In this document: piece after piece, positions 1-7,747 of the stretch | Layout: every line of letters begins with the position of its first letter | Position numbering within the stretch: position 1 is the stretch's first letter | DNA from: Thauera butanivorans NBRC 103042 | GTDB lineage: Bacteria; Pseudomonadota; Gammaproteobacteria; Burkholderiales; Rhodocyclaceae | Assembly (NCBI RefSeq): GCF_001591165.1 | Contig: NZ_BCUG01000050.1 | Span: forward strand, 1 to 44,105 | Length of the DNA stretch: 44,105 nucleotides | Reading direction: 5' to 3' | The notes under the pieces: model-generated | Database searches by the model: none | Told to the model about the DNA's origin: nothing | The model's input: the letters and a program-made list of their open reading frames with translations, nothing else | Program-made: the position numbers and the translations under genes

Positions 1-299
1 ACCTGCAGAACGTCGGCCTCGGGCGCATGGAGAACGTCGGCCTGGGCTACAGCCTGAACGTCGGCATGGCCATGAACACCCTCGTGGGGCTCAGCCAGAC
101 CAGCCAGATCGGCATCGACAAGACCACCACCGTGGGGCAGCACCTCACCTTGCAGGCGGGCGAATCCATCACCCTCAAGGTCGGCGCCTCCACCCTCGTC
201 ATGAAAGCCGACGGCACCATCACGATCAACGGCAAAAGCATCGATGTCGTCGGCAGCGAACACATCGGCCTCGACTCAGAGCGGATCGACATCAATTGA
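1..299 (+). CDS. vgrG: VgrG C-terminal end (T6SS spike), 5' end outside window
   Basis: The frame is open from the first bases and ends at TGA 297-299. The protein shows the repetitive tail of VgrG, with short units such as NVGLGRMENVGLGYSLNVG followed by TLQAGESITLKVG and the closing KADGTITINGK. These form the triple-stranded beta-helix that extends the spike. VgrG trimers sit on the Hcp tube and carry PAAR tips and effectors. The DUF2169 gene starts 3 nt after the stop, so the two are almost certainly co-transcribed. Most of the segment (4-229) is repeated nearly exactly in the second vgrG fragment at 5783-6008. The final 20 or so residues (SIDVVGSEHIGLDSERIDIN) differ between copies. Whether the upstream part is intact cannot be seen. 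Confidence 0.9.
   Translation, partial: LQNVGLGRMENVGLGYSLNVGMAMNTLVGLSQTSQIGIDKTTTVGQHLTLQAGESITLKVGASTLVMKADGTITINGKSIDVVGSEHIGLDSERIDIN
4..229. repeat. 226-bp vgrG 3'-end repeat, copy 1
   Basis: Reading this stretch against 5783-6008 (offset 5779) gives identity at all but two positions, 141 (C here, A there) and 150 (T here, C there). The match stops at 229/6008, after which the vgrG tails diverge. It is a direct repeat flanking the whole of cassette A and the orphan genes, so recombination between copies would delete about 5.8 kb. Confidence 0.95.
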
Positions 300-301
300 C
301 C

Positions 302-1576
302 ATGAACGGCCCGGACAACACGCTTCCCGCCCCCCTGGCGAGCGCCCCGCTGCCGGAGGTGAGCAACCACACCCCCTGGCCGAGTCAGTATTTCCAGCAT
401 GTCGACCCGCAGGGCGAGCTCTTCCACGTCATGGTGTGCCGGACGACCTACAGCCTGCGCACGCTGGACGCCGGCGCGGGCGCCGTCCCCGTGCCGGAAC
501 TGCTTCCACCCGAAGAACAGGCCCCGCTGTGCGAATCGGACGAATTCCGCCTTGGCGTCAACACCTCCAGCCTCATCCAGGAGAGCGACTACGCACCGTA
601 CAAACCCAAGTGCGACGTCCTCGTCGTCAACGCGCACGCCTACAGCCCCGGCGGCAGACCCAAGGATCGCTGGGCGGTCGGCTTCGCCTTCGGCAATGCG
701 ATTTACAAGGTCCTCCAGGTCACCGGCCCGCGCCACCAGACAAAGGGGATGCTGGGCTGGTCGCTCACCGCACCCGAGCCCGCCACGCAAGTTCCCATCC
801 TCTACGAGCTGGCCTGCGGCGGCCCCAATTCCATCGCCCTCCAGAACGTACTGGAACGGCTCGAAGATGCCCCGGGCCTGAGTGAAGCGGACAGGGACAA
901 GGTTGCCCGCGCCCTGGCGCGCATGCCCGCCTACGACGCGGTCAATCCCATCGGCTGCGGCCGTAATCCAGCACAGGTGCTCGAGGCGGTTGGCATGGTC
1001 CGCGACGTGCAGCACCCGTCCGCGCCCGATTGGGAACAAGTCGAAGCGGCCCTGCACCTAGCACCGCAAATCGAGCTACCCGACAAGCCATTCAAGGGCC
1101 AGGACGACTATCCGGCACTGGGGCTGGGACCGATCGGCCGCTGGTGGCAACCCCGGCTCAAGCTGGCCGGCACGCACGACGAGACCTGGAAAGCCACGCA
1201 GTGGCCGAAGTCGCCGCTCGACCACGACTATCGCTACTGGAACTGCGCGCCCCAGGATCAACAGATCGACTATCCCCAGGGCGGCGAAATCATCGCGCTG
1301 GCCAATCTGACGCCAGACCCGCCCGCCAACGGCGGCGGCATCCGCTTCGCCCTGCCCCGGCAAGACCTGCAGTTGCTGTTGCGCCTGCAGGCCGGTCCGC
1401 TGTTGTTCGCACCGATGCACATCGACACGGTCATCATCGATCCAACAGCCGCCACCCTTTCGGTGGTTCGCCGTGCCACGGTCAGCGCGCGCACCGGAGT
1501 ACGGGCACTCGAACTCGGTACCTGGCCGCCAGGCACACAGGCGTATTACACACCGGAGACGGCGCATGGCCGATGA
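302..1576 (+). CDS. DUF2169 domain protein (T6SS accessory/adaptor), 424 aa
   Basis: DUF2169 proteins occur beside vgrG and DUF4150 (PAAR-like) genes. They are thought to help load PAAR-type effectors on VgrG; that role is family knowledge and is not proved here. The sequence has the family layout: an N-terminal beta-rich region (HVMVCRTTYSLRTL), KPKCDVLVVNAHAYSPGG, KVLQVTGPR, and a middle motif YRYWNCAPQDQQIDYPQGGE that is shared with the second DUF2169 protein (RFFQCAPTDQQIPYPAGGE). I chose ATG 302; a TTG at 296 in frame would overlap the vgrG stop and is less likely. The end overlaps the next gene by 11 nt, showing translational coupling. The two DUF2169 proteins of the window are clearly diverged, not recent duplicates. 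Confidence 0.88.
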   Translation: MNGPDNTLPAPLASAPLPEVSNHTPWPSQYFQHVDPQGELFHVMVCRTTYSLRTLDAGAGAVPVPELLPPEEQAPLCESDEFRLGVNTSSLIQESDYAPYKPKCDVLVVNAHAYSPGGRPKDRWAVGFAFGNAIYKVLQVTGPRHQTKGMLGWSLTAPEPATQVPILYELACGGPNSIALQNVLERLEDAPGLSEADRDKVARALARMPAYDAVNPIGCGRNPAQVLEAVGMVRDVQHPSAPDWEQVEAALHLAPQIELPDKPFKGQDDYPALGLGPIGRWWQPRLKLAGTHDETWKATQWPKSPLDHDYRYWNCAPQDQQIDYPQGGEIIALANLTPDPPANGGGIRFALPRQDLQLLLRLQAGPLLFAPMHIDTVIIDPTAATLSVVRRATVSARTGVRALELGTWPPGTQAYYTPETAHGR

Positions 1577-1925
1577 GAACATCGTCTCCAAGGATGGCCG
1601 CTTCCGTCTGGTCAGCCTGGCACCCGACGTGTGCATCACTCCCAGCAAGAAAGGCTCTCCGGTGCCCTACCCCATCACCCATACGATGGACCAGAGCCAG
1701 CAGTGCTCGCCGAACGTCTTCCTGCAGGGCAAGCCCGTCTATCTGCACAACGAGAGCTTCGTCGATAAGGTCAAGGGCGACGAACCCGGCGCGGGCAAAG
1801 GCGTCGTCTCGGGCACGCATACCACCATCAGCCACAACATCGACAAGAGCAGCAACGTCTTTGTCAATGGCCAGCCCATCGTGCGTACCGGCGATTCGGT
1901 ATGGATGAACTGGAAGAAGCCATGA
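1566..1925 (+). CDS. DUF4150 (PAAR-like) spike-tip protein, 119 aa
   Basis: A small stand-alone DUF4150 protein. The family is related to PAAR and is expected to cap the VgrG spike and carry or recruit an effector. Family features visible are LAPDVCITPSKKGSPVPYP, then FLQGKPVYLHNESF, GVVSGTHTTISHN and the end VFVNGQPIVRTGDSVWMN. The start ATG 1566 lies inside the end of the DUF2169 gene, and the stop overlaps the ATG of the toxin gene (ATGA at 1922-1925). The tip and the effector are therefore separate polypeptides here, while in cassette B the tip and toxin are fused in one protein. Confidence 0.88.
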   Translation: MADENIVSKDGRFRLVSLAPDVCITPSKKGSPVPYPITHTMDQSQQCSPNVFLQGKPVYLHNESFVDKVKGDEPGAGKGVVSGTHTTISHNIDKSSNVFVNGQPIVRTGDSVWMNWKKP

Positions 1926-3013
1926 GCGGCAAGCGCCCCACCGTCTCCGCCCAGGTCAAGCCCAATGCTCAGCCCACCCCCGGGCCGATGGGCAACACCC
2001 AGGGGATCATCGTCCCCGATACCGGGTCGAATCCGCACGGCAACAGCGCACCGCCCATCCAGGCCACCGCCAAGGAAACCGGCTGGTGGGGGCGCTGGGG
2101 CAGCGCCGTCACTCACGGGGTGCTCGACGTCGTCGGCCTCATCCCGGTGGTCGGCGAGATAGCCGACGGGGCCAATGCGTTGATCTATCTGGCCGAGGGT
2201 GACACAGTCAACGCCGCCCTGAGCGCAGCGGCGATGGTGCCCGGGCTGGGCATGGCCGCCACCGGCGCCAAGGTCGGCAAGCGGGCTGTCGGCGCCGCCG
2301 TCGAGGGCACTGGCAAGGCTGTCGGCAAAGAGACCGCCCAGCAGGCATCCCAGCAGGGGGCAAAGAAGACTCAAGGTAGCGGCGGCGGGAAGGATAGGGC
2401 GAGAGGTCGAAGGCAACGCGTCAAATGCTTCTGCCCCCAAGACCGAGCCAAAGGTGGACGTGATGAGTATGATCGCCAGCTCAAGCACCAACAGGACGGC
2501 ATCAACGCCATGAGCGTCGATGAGTATCTTGCCCAGCGCGGTGGCTTTACCGGAACAAACCCTTGCACGGGGCAAAGTGTCGCGAAGGCACCTGGGCGTG
2601 ATCTTTCTGTCACAAGGAAGGCAAAGAATCAGCGACAAAAAGAGCAGACACAGCGATATTCTGATCAGTTTCGTGATCAAGGCCTTGGGCGTAGCGATGC
2701 CAAGCGGATGGGCTCAGCCAAAGCCAAACGCGAACGCGACCAGACAAATCCCTTGCACAATCAAGATATGGTTGCTGGCGGCAGGGATGTAATCGGTGAC
2801 AACGGTGTGTTGAGCGATGCCGATTTCGGCTTCAGCGATACCAACCAACATATTGGCAGTCAGTGGCGAGGCGATCGGATCAATTCAATGGATGCCGAGG
2901 CCTGCCGACGGAAACAGGCCGGTGAAGGTAATGAGAAAATGAATGTGGAGCTGCGCGCCTGCGGTAAACGTGAAGCCCGGGCAGCCGGATGCAAACCCAG
3001 CCCAAGGAAATGA
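1922..3013 (+). CDS. T6SS DNase effector, Ntox15/Tde-like, 363 aa
   Basis: Predicted antibacterial DNase toxin. Residues 1-55 are a Pro/Gly/Asn-rich linker. Residues about 66-118 contain two hydrophobic helices (GVLDVVGLIPVVGEIADG and ALSAAAMVPGLGMAATG) of the pre-toxin type, often linked with loading or delivery. The C-terminal domain starts near 180 (EYDRQL..QQDGINAMSVDEYL) and carries PLHNQDMVAGG, an HxxD motif at H279/D282, then IGSQW and MNVELRACG. These match the Ntox15 (toxin_43) family, which includes the Agrobacterium DNases Tde1 and Tde2, where HxxD is catalytic. ATG 1922 (ATGA overlap with the tip gene) is preferred; ATG 1901 is an alternative. A GAD-like immunity gene follows at once. 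Base composition falls towards the C-terminal half, as is usual for exchanged toxin modules. Confidence 0.85.
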   Translation: MSGKRPTVSAQVKPNAQPTPGPMGNTQGIIVPDTGSNPHGNSAPPIQATAKETGWWGRWGSAVTHGVLDVVGLIPVVGEIADGANALIYLAEGDTVNAALSAAAMVPGLGMAATGAKVGKRAVGAAVEGTGKAVGKETAQQASQQGAKKTQGSGGGKDRARGRRQRVKCFCPQDRAKGGRDEYDRQLKHQQDGINAMSVDEYLAQRGGFTGTNPCTGQSVAKAPGRDLSVTRKAKNQRQKEQTQRYSDQFRDQGLGRSDAKRMGSAKAKRERDQTNPLHNQDMVAGGRDVIGDNGVLSDADFGFSDTNQHIGSQWRGDRINSMDAEACRRKQAGEGNEKMNVELRACGKREARAAGCKPSPRK

Positions 3014-3015
3014 TG

Positions 3016-3669
3016 ATGACAAATTACCGTTTCGATGAAGATTTTGACGGTTTTCTGGAAGACTTTGGTGAGCCGCACGACAGCACACCCATCCCGGAGT
3101 CGGTGATTGAAACATACCGCGGCAAGCTTCCCGAGCAACTCTTCGTGTATTGGCGAGCAGTAGGCGCTTGTGGTTTCCACAATGGTCTTGTATGGATGAC
3201 CAACCCTGCTGAATATCAGGACTTACTGGACATGTGGCTGGATGGAAGCCCGTTTGAGAACCGCAACGATTTGAGCGTGATTGCCAGAAATGCTTTTGGA
3301 TGCCTTTACGTATGGGGTAAATCCAAAGGTAAGGCTATTATTATAGACCCTAATTTGAATATCATTTTTTACGACCCTCTGAACGATTCCACTCCACTCG
3401 ACGACGCTCGGGAAGCAATTAAGCTTCAACGTTTTTGGGGACACAGCGATATTGAATATTTTGACGAAACAGACGAATCAGAGAGCCCGATGTTCACCCG
3501 AGCACTCAAGGCCCTTGGTCAACTCAAGAGTGACGAGATGTATGGCTACAAGCACCGTCCGGCCCTGGGTGGAAAGGAAGTCGTCAGTAATCTGGATATC
3601 GTGAAGCTGGAGGTCTACCATCACATCGCGCAGCAGATGGAGCCGCCGCAGGTAATCACCCTGAATTAG
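3016..3669 (+). CDS. Tdi1-like immunity protein (GAD-like + DUF1851), 217 aa
   Basis: Cognate immunity protein expected to bind and block the preceding DNase in the cytoplasm. The N-terminal part (FDEDFDGFLEDFGEP, then GKLPEQLFVYWRAVGACGFHNGLVWMTNP) is a GAD-like domain. The C-terminal half (YVWGKSKGKAIIIDP, MFTRALKALG, YGYKHRPALGG) fits DUF1851, the C-terminal domain of Agrobacterium Tdi1. Three ATGs stand in a row at 3010, 3013 and 3016; the AAGGAA at 3004-3009 best serves 3016, but 3010 would give the common ATGA overlap with the toxin stop. GC is visibly lower than in vgrG. The gene ends 71 nt before a strong terminator. Confidence 0.87.
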   Translation: MTNYRFDEDFDGFLEDFGEPHDSTPIPESVIETYRGKLPEQLFVYWRAVGACGFHNGLVWMTNPAEYQDLLDMWLDGSPFENRNDLSVIARNAFGCLYVWGKSKGKAIIIDPNLNIIFYDPLNDSTPLDDAREAIKLQRFWGHSDIEYFDETDESESPMFTRALKALGQLKSDEMYGYKHRPALGGKEVVSNLDIVKLEVYHHIAQQMEPPQVITLN

Positions 3670-3740
3670 TCGCAGCCGTGGTTTTCGCCATTTACATCAC
3701 GCGATCATCATAAACTTCCAGCCCTGCCACCTATCCGACT

Positions 3741-3779
3741 CCCTGCATGGTGATAAGCCATGCAGGGAATTTTTCTTTT
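3741..3779 (+). terminator. Rho-independent terminator closing cassette A
   Basis: A perfect 10-bp stem, CCCTGCATGG (3741-3750) and CCATGCAGGG (3758-3767), with a 7-nt loop is followed by AATTTTTCTTTT. It lies 71 nt after the immunity gene stop and is the clearest intrinsic terminator of the window. The rest of 3670-3920 shows no convincing gene. Confidence 0.9.
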
Positions 3780-3920
3780 CGAATCCCGGCCAAGACGGAA
3801 ACAATTGGTGTGACCAACTCTCAACGCCCTAGGAAGGGAGCAGCGCGCCTTCTCTCTCCAGAGATCAGGCCGGTATGGGTGAGGAAAAATATACGAATGA
3901 CCGCTTGACACGAGTGGCTG

Positions 3921-4118
3921 ATGGCAAAGATAACTATGGGAAAATACCGGAAGCAAAAAAATGCCAAGACCGCGCGCGAATGGATAAACGAAGCGAAAGA
4001 GGCAGGAAAGCCTGTAGCCTACCAAAAACGTGAAGTCTTTATCGACGACATCTCGAAGGGATGCGCGAAGAATCCGAACAAACCTTCCCGCTCAAAACCC
4101 TGGCTTGCCAATGAATAA
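3921..4118 (+). CDS. Small basic protein of unknown function, 65 aa
   Basis: I do not recognise this product. It is very rich in Lys and Arg (MAKITMGKYRKQKNAKTAREW at the start) with a helical middle, INEAKEAGKPVAYQKRE. The start is uncertain: ATG 3921 has only a weak ribosome site, and ATG 3936 is possible. A second frame (3875-4033) is also open here, so this may be a remnant of a toxin C-terminus rather than a working gene. The stop lies 11 nt before the next ATG, which suggests co-transcription with the immunity-like gene. Composition is AT-rich compared with the flanks. Confidence 0.4.
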   Translation: MAKITMGKYRKQKNAKTAREWINEAKEAGKPVAYQKREVFIDDISKGCAKNPNKPSRSKPWLANE

Positions 4119-4129
4119 GGAATTGATAC

Positions 4130-5062
4130 ATGGATAGCAAGAGAGAAGTCGTCAAGTTGCAGAAGAATGTCAGCAAATGGCTCAAGCAATGGATTGTCAA
4201 TCCAACCCTGATCCGAAACTTCAGGGATAGACCCCCCGGTTTGTTTGAGGCCTATCTGGCCGGTGAAGATGAAATTTCTCTTCTCGGTAGCCGTGCTCGA
4301 AAAATTTATTTCCGGCATCTTGTCCACTACGAGCACGCAGTGTTGAACGAAGGCAGCAACGGATACACAGACCTAGCTCTTGCTGTGCGCCATGCCGAAG
4401 CCTATATCCACTTCGAGACGGCCTTCGCAGAATTCAATGGGGGCGGTTCAGTGCTCCAGAATGAAGCCGTACTCTATTTCTCCCTTGCCGTCATAGCTGG
4501 CTGGAAAGATGCCGCGAGCCGGATCGGTCAAGCCTTGATTCGCGGCCTCGACACCTCCCTGCTCGATTTGCGGCATACGGATCGGCACCGCGCAGGGGAA
4601 ATTTACCGCCACTTCTGGTTCATCCTGCGCCTCTATGCCCAAGCCGGTGGGCCGAAATTCGACACCTCGCTCTACTCCTACCCTCCCGATATGAGCCCGT
4701 ATGCGACTGTGCTCGACGACTGGCTCACTACCGATCCGGGCAAGGTGCACGACTGGGTATGCGCGATGGCCGACTTCCATGCCCAAGAGGCCCGTAATAC
4801 CGCCCATGACGAAATCGACGAGTTCGATGCCGAAGACGTCATGCTGTTCCCCTACGAAATCCTATGCTGGCTACGCCTCCGTGAATGGGCGGGACTGGAG
4901 AATCCCAAGCGTTTCGATCATCCCTTGATGCAGCAGCCGCTGGCGCAACTGCCAGCGCCCGTGCCGCTGGACGTGCCAGCCACCCCGCTGCTCGATCAGG
5001 TCATTGTCAGATTCCGGCAGGAGTTTCCGGACAGTTTCATCGGATGGGTGCCGGCTCAGTAG
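4130..5062 (+). CDS. Hypothetical protein, possible orphan immunity protein, 310 aa
   Basis: No family was recognised with confidence. It is a soluble, largely alpha-helical, acidic-to-neutral protein without signal peptide or membrane segment. Notable stretches are RHAEAYIHFETAFAEF, YSYPPDMSPYATVLDDW and the acidic DEIDEFDAEDVMLFPYEI. It starts at ATG 4130 behind a good AAGGA (4118-4122, spacing 7). Its position in a toxin-immunity island, after a terminator and just before a truncated vgrG, suggests an immunity gene left behind when its toxin was lost, or a spare protecting against foreign toxins. That role is inference only. It is not similar by eye to the two other immunity proteins in the island. 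Confidence 0.7.
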   Translation: MDSKREVVKLQKNVSKWLKQWIVNPTLIRNFRDRPPGLFEAYLAGEDEISLLGSRARKIYFRHLVHYEHAVLNEGSNGYTDLALAVRHAEAYIHFETAFAEFNGGGSVLQNEAVLYFSLAVIAGWKDAASRIGQALIRGLDTSLLDLRHTDRHRAGEIYRHFWFILRLYAQAGGPKFDTSLYSYPPDMSPYATVLDDWLTTDPGKVHDWVCAMADFHAQEARNTAHDEIDEFDAEDVMLFPYEILCWLRLREWAGLENPKRFDHPLMQQPLAQLPAPVPLDVPATPLLDQVIVRFRQEFPDSFIGWVPAQ

Positions 5063-5151
5063 TTTCGAGCTCACTTCTTCTTTGTAGTCGATTATGCAAA
5101 GACCAAATTCTCCGTATGCTGGGGAACTCACTTTTACACACCTCACCCTGA

Positions 5152-6102
5152 GTGGCCTCGGGCTTCGGCGCCATCCACCTGCCGCGCATCGGCCAGGAAG
5201 TCATCGTCGACTTCGAGCACGGCGACCCGGACCGCCCGATCATCACCGGGCGCGTCTATAACGCCGAGCAGATGCCCCCCTGGGCGCTGCCGGCCAACCA
5301 GACCCAGTCGGGCATCCTCACCCGCTCGAGCAAGGGCGGGGCGGCCGGCGCCGGCCTGCGCGACGGCGCGGGCGACGCCAACGCGCTGCGCTTCGAGGAC
5401 AAGAAGGGCGCCGAGCAGGTCTGGTTCCACGCCCAGAAGGACTACCTGACCGAGGTTGAGAACGACGAATCCAAGTGGGTCGGCAACGACCGCAGCAAGG
5501 AAATCGACCGCGACGAGTTCAACACCATCCACCGCGACCGCACCGAGATCGTCGATCGCAACGAGAAGATCGACGTCCACGGCTGGCGCACCGAGACGGT
5601 CGACCTGGACGAAACGCTGACCGTGCACCAGAACCGGACCCGCACGGTCGATGGCAACGAATCGCTCACCATCCACAAGAGCCGCAACAAGACCGTCGAC
5701 AAGAACGAGACCGACCGCATCGGCAAGAACTGGTCCATCAAGGTCGGCAAGAACAAGACCGAGACCATCGCCATGGCCTATATGCAGAACGTCGGCCTCG
5801 GGCGCATGGAGAACGTCGGCCTGGGCTACAGCCTGAACGTCGGCATGGCCATGAACACCCTCGTGGGGCTCAGCCAGACCAGCCAGATCGGCATCGACAA
5901 GACCACCACCGTGGGGCAGAACCTCACCCTGCAGGCGGGCGAATCCATCACCCTCAAGGTCGGCGCCTCCACCCTCGTCATGAAAGCCGACGGCACCATC
6001 ACGATCAATGGACATGACTGCACGATCACGATGACGGGCGAACAAGTCGTCAAGGCCGATGGCAACATCACGATGAAAGGAGCCAAGATCCTTGAAAACT
6101 GA
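5152..6102 (+). pseudogene. vgrG: VgrG lacking N-terminal half (orphan spike tail), 316 codons
   Basis: Homology to VgrG begins abruptly inside the gp5-like OB-fold (FGAIHLPRIGQEVIVDFEHG, then DPDRPIITGRVYNAEQMPPW). It continues through RFEDKKGAEQVWFHAQKDY and a run of about 11-residue beta-helix units (RTEIVDRNEKIDV, NRTRTVDGNESLTIH and so on) to KADGTITING. The gp27-like N-terminal domain, about 350-400 residues in normal VgrG, is absent. An in-frame TGA stands at 5149-5151 directly before GTG 5152, and no ribosome site is seen, so it may not be translated. The break near 5153 joins unrelated AT-richer DNA. It could be a donor for tip exchange with the upstream vgrG through the shared 226-bp repeat. 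Downstream genes are tightly packed after it. Confidence 0.88.
5783..6008. repeat. 226-bp vgrG 3'-end repeat, copy 2
   Basis: Partner of 4-229, with two mismatches (5920 and 5929). Both copies are in the same orientation and same reading frame of vgrG. Confidence 0.95.
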
Positions 6103-6631
6103 TCCGCATGCCGAAGCATCGCCGCTGCCTGCAGCGACGCCTCCCGAAAGCACGCTGCAAGTGCTGCTGGAACGTGAAAGCCTCCGGCACAGCCTGCCGA
6201 GCCAGATCGATGGGTTGACGATCGGTACGCTGCACCATCTCGACGACACAGGTCTTGCGCAGGTACAAGCGGACAGTTTCAAGGAAGGCCCCTTTCCTGC
6301 CCTCTCCATGGTCCCGCTCAGGCAGGAAGATGTCGGGGCCACACGGTTCGTGCTGGGCTTTCAGGATGGCAACCCCCGCAAACCCGTGATTCTGGGACGG
6401 GTCTGGGTGCCGCCTGCGGATACGCCAGTTGCCCCTGAATCGACGGAAGCCCGCACCGAATCGTCCCCACGCCGAGTCGTTGTGCAAGCGGACGAGGAAC
6501 TCGAACTTCGTTGCGGAGAAGCCGTGATCCTGTTGCAAGCCGACGGGCGCATTCAGTTGCGTGGCCGCTACATCACCAGCCACGCCGAGGCGGGGCAGCG
6601 CATTCGCGGCGGCTCCGTGCAGATCAACTGA
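6092..6631 (+). CDS. DUF6484 domain protein, T6SS accessory, 179 aa
   Basis: The protein has an N-terminal region resembling DUF6484 (IDGLTIGTLHHLDDTGLAQVQ, ending VLGFQDGNPRKPVILGRVW). A C-terminal beta-strand repeat section (ELRCGEAVILLQADGRIQLRGRYI) is of the VgrG-tail/DUF3540 style. Such proteins accompany vgrG-DUF2169 clusters; their exact job is unknown. The start is TTG 6092, supported by AAAGGAG at 6076-6082 with 9-nt spacing and by an 11-nt overlap with the vgrG fragment. No ATG is found until deep in the domain. The DUF2169 gene follows after 9 nt. Cassette A has no matching gene. Confidence 0.72.
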   Translation: MKTDPHAEASPLPAATPPESTLQVLLERESLRHSLPSQIDGLTIGTLHHLDDTGLAQVQADSFKEGPFPALSMVPLRQEDVGATRFVLGFQDGNPRKPVILGRVWVPPADTPVAPESTEARTESSPRRVVVQADEELELRCGEAVILLQADGRIQLRGRYITSHAEAGQRIRGGSVQIN

Positions 6632-6640
6632 GCAGCGCGC

Positions 6641-7747
6641 ATGGAACTCGTCTGCCTCTCCAAACACCTCGACGTGGCCCTGTCGACCGCGCTGGACGTC
6701 ACTGGCCGCGAACACCTGGTCGTCGTTGCCAAGGCCACCTGGCGCATTCCCGAGCCTGGCCAGCGCCCACGCCCCCTGTCGCCGTGCCCGCTGGTCGTCA
6801 GCGACGAGTACTACGGCGCCCCGGGCGAAAGCGCAATGCGTTATGGCGACGACTTCGTACGGCACAAACCCCGTTGCGACCTGCTCTTCGACGCCTGCGC
6901 CCATGCACCCGACCAGCGACCGCTCAAATATCTCGAAGCCGAAGTGCGTATCGGCGCCTGGCACAAGACCGTCTGCGTCACTGGAAACCGCCAGTGGCAA
7001 CGGGGCGTGCTCGGCCTGACGCCTTCCGAGCCCGCGCCTTTCACGACGCTGCCGCTTCACCATGGGCACGCTTTCGGTGGCATGCGCCATTACCAGGACG
7101 GCAAACACGTTCATTGCGAAGCCTTCGAGCACAACCTCGCCGGCATCGGCTGGGGTGGGCCGAAGACATGGCACACCCTGGCAGGCGAGCCGATCGCAAA
7201 TCTCCACGCACCGGGCAAGCCCATCAAAAAGCCCAACGACGATGCACTGATGCCGACTGCACTCAGTGCCATCGCCCGGCACTGGGCCCCCCGCAACCAG
7301 TATGGGGGAACCTATGACGACGCCTGGAGGCGCGAGCTTGCCCCGTTTCTGCCGGAAGACTTCGATGAACGGTTCTTTCAGTGCGCGCCGACGGATCAAC
7401 AGATTCCTTATCCTGCTGGCGGAGAAACAGTCACGCTCACCCATCTGCTGCCCCGCCACCCCACATTGAGCTTCACCCTGCCCCGCTTCGACGCACTCAG
7501 GGTGCGTATCCTGCGCACCGATTACAGCACCGAAATCCTCTCGCCACCGGTCGATACGCTGTTCTTCGAAACCGAGGCAGGCCGCTTCTCGGCCGTCTGG
7601 CGTGCCAGCACCCCCATACGCCGCCGCATCCATGAGTTCGACACCGTCGCGGTCGGCAACGTCGATCCGGCCTGGTGGGACGCCCGACGCCTGGGGCTGG
7701 ACGGCGTGGGCTGCCCAGGTTGCGGACAAGTGCAGGAGGCCGCATGA
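6641..7747 (+). CDS. DUF2169 domain protein (T6SS accessory/adaptor), 368 aa
   Basis: Second DUF2169 protein of the window, with the fuller family signature. The parts are HLVVVAKATWRIP at the N-terminus, YGDDFVRHKPRCDLLF, KTVCVTGNRQWQRG, HAFGGMRHY, HWAPRNQYGGTYDDAW, FFQCAPTDQQIPYPAGGE and a C-terminal ending in GCPGCG. The first copy lacks this Cys pair and the GGT-DDAW part is degenerate there (GTHDETW). It presumably serves the DUF4150-GHH2 effector downstream in the same way as the first copy serves the DUF4150/Ntox15 pair. The stop overlaps the next ATG (ATGA at 7744-7747). Confidence 0.9.
   Translation: MELVCLSKHLDVALSTALDVTGREHLVVVAKATWRIPEPGQRPRPLSPCPLVVSDEYYGAPGESAMRYGDDFVRHKPRCDLLFDACAHAPDQRPLKYLEAEVRIGAWHKTVCVTGNRQWQRGVLGLTPSEPAPFTTLPLHHGHAFGGMRHYQDGKHVHCEAFEHNLAGIGWGGPKTWHTLAGEPIANLHAPGKPIKKPNDDALMPTALSAIARHWAPRNQYGGTYDDAWRRELAPFLPEDFDERFFQCAPTDQQIPYPAGGETVTLTHLLPRHPTLSFTLPRFDALRVRILRTDYSTEILSPPVDTLFFETEAGRFSAVWRASTPIRRRIHEFDTVAVGNVDPAWWDARRLGLDGVGCPGCGQVQEAA

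Noticed and set aside
296-301. TTG start two codons before ATG for the first DUF2169 gene
   Set aside because: It overlaps the vgrG stop and adds only two residues; ATG 302 is simpler.
5495-5780. Regular short repeats that might be taken for a CRISPR or tandem repeat array
   Set aside because: They are the degenerate 11-residue beta-helix units of VgrG in one reading frame, without identical repeats or spacers.
5143-7729. Long minus-strand frames antisense to the second vgrG, DUF6484 and DUF2169 genes
   Set aside because: They are mirror frames of high-GC genes with clear families on the + strand; their proteins are low-complexity and match nothing I know.
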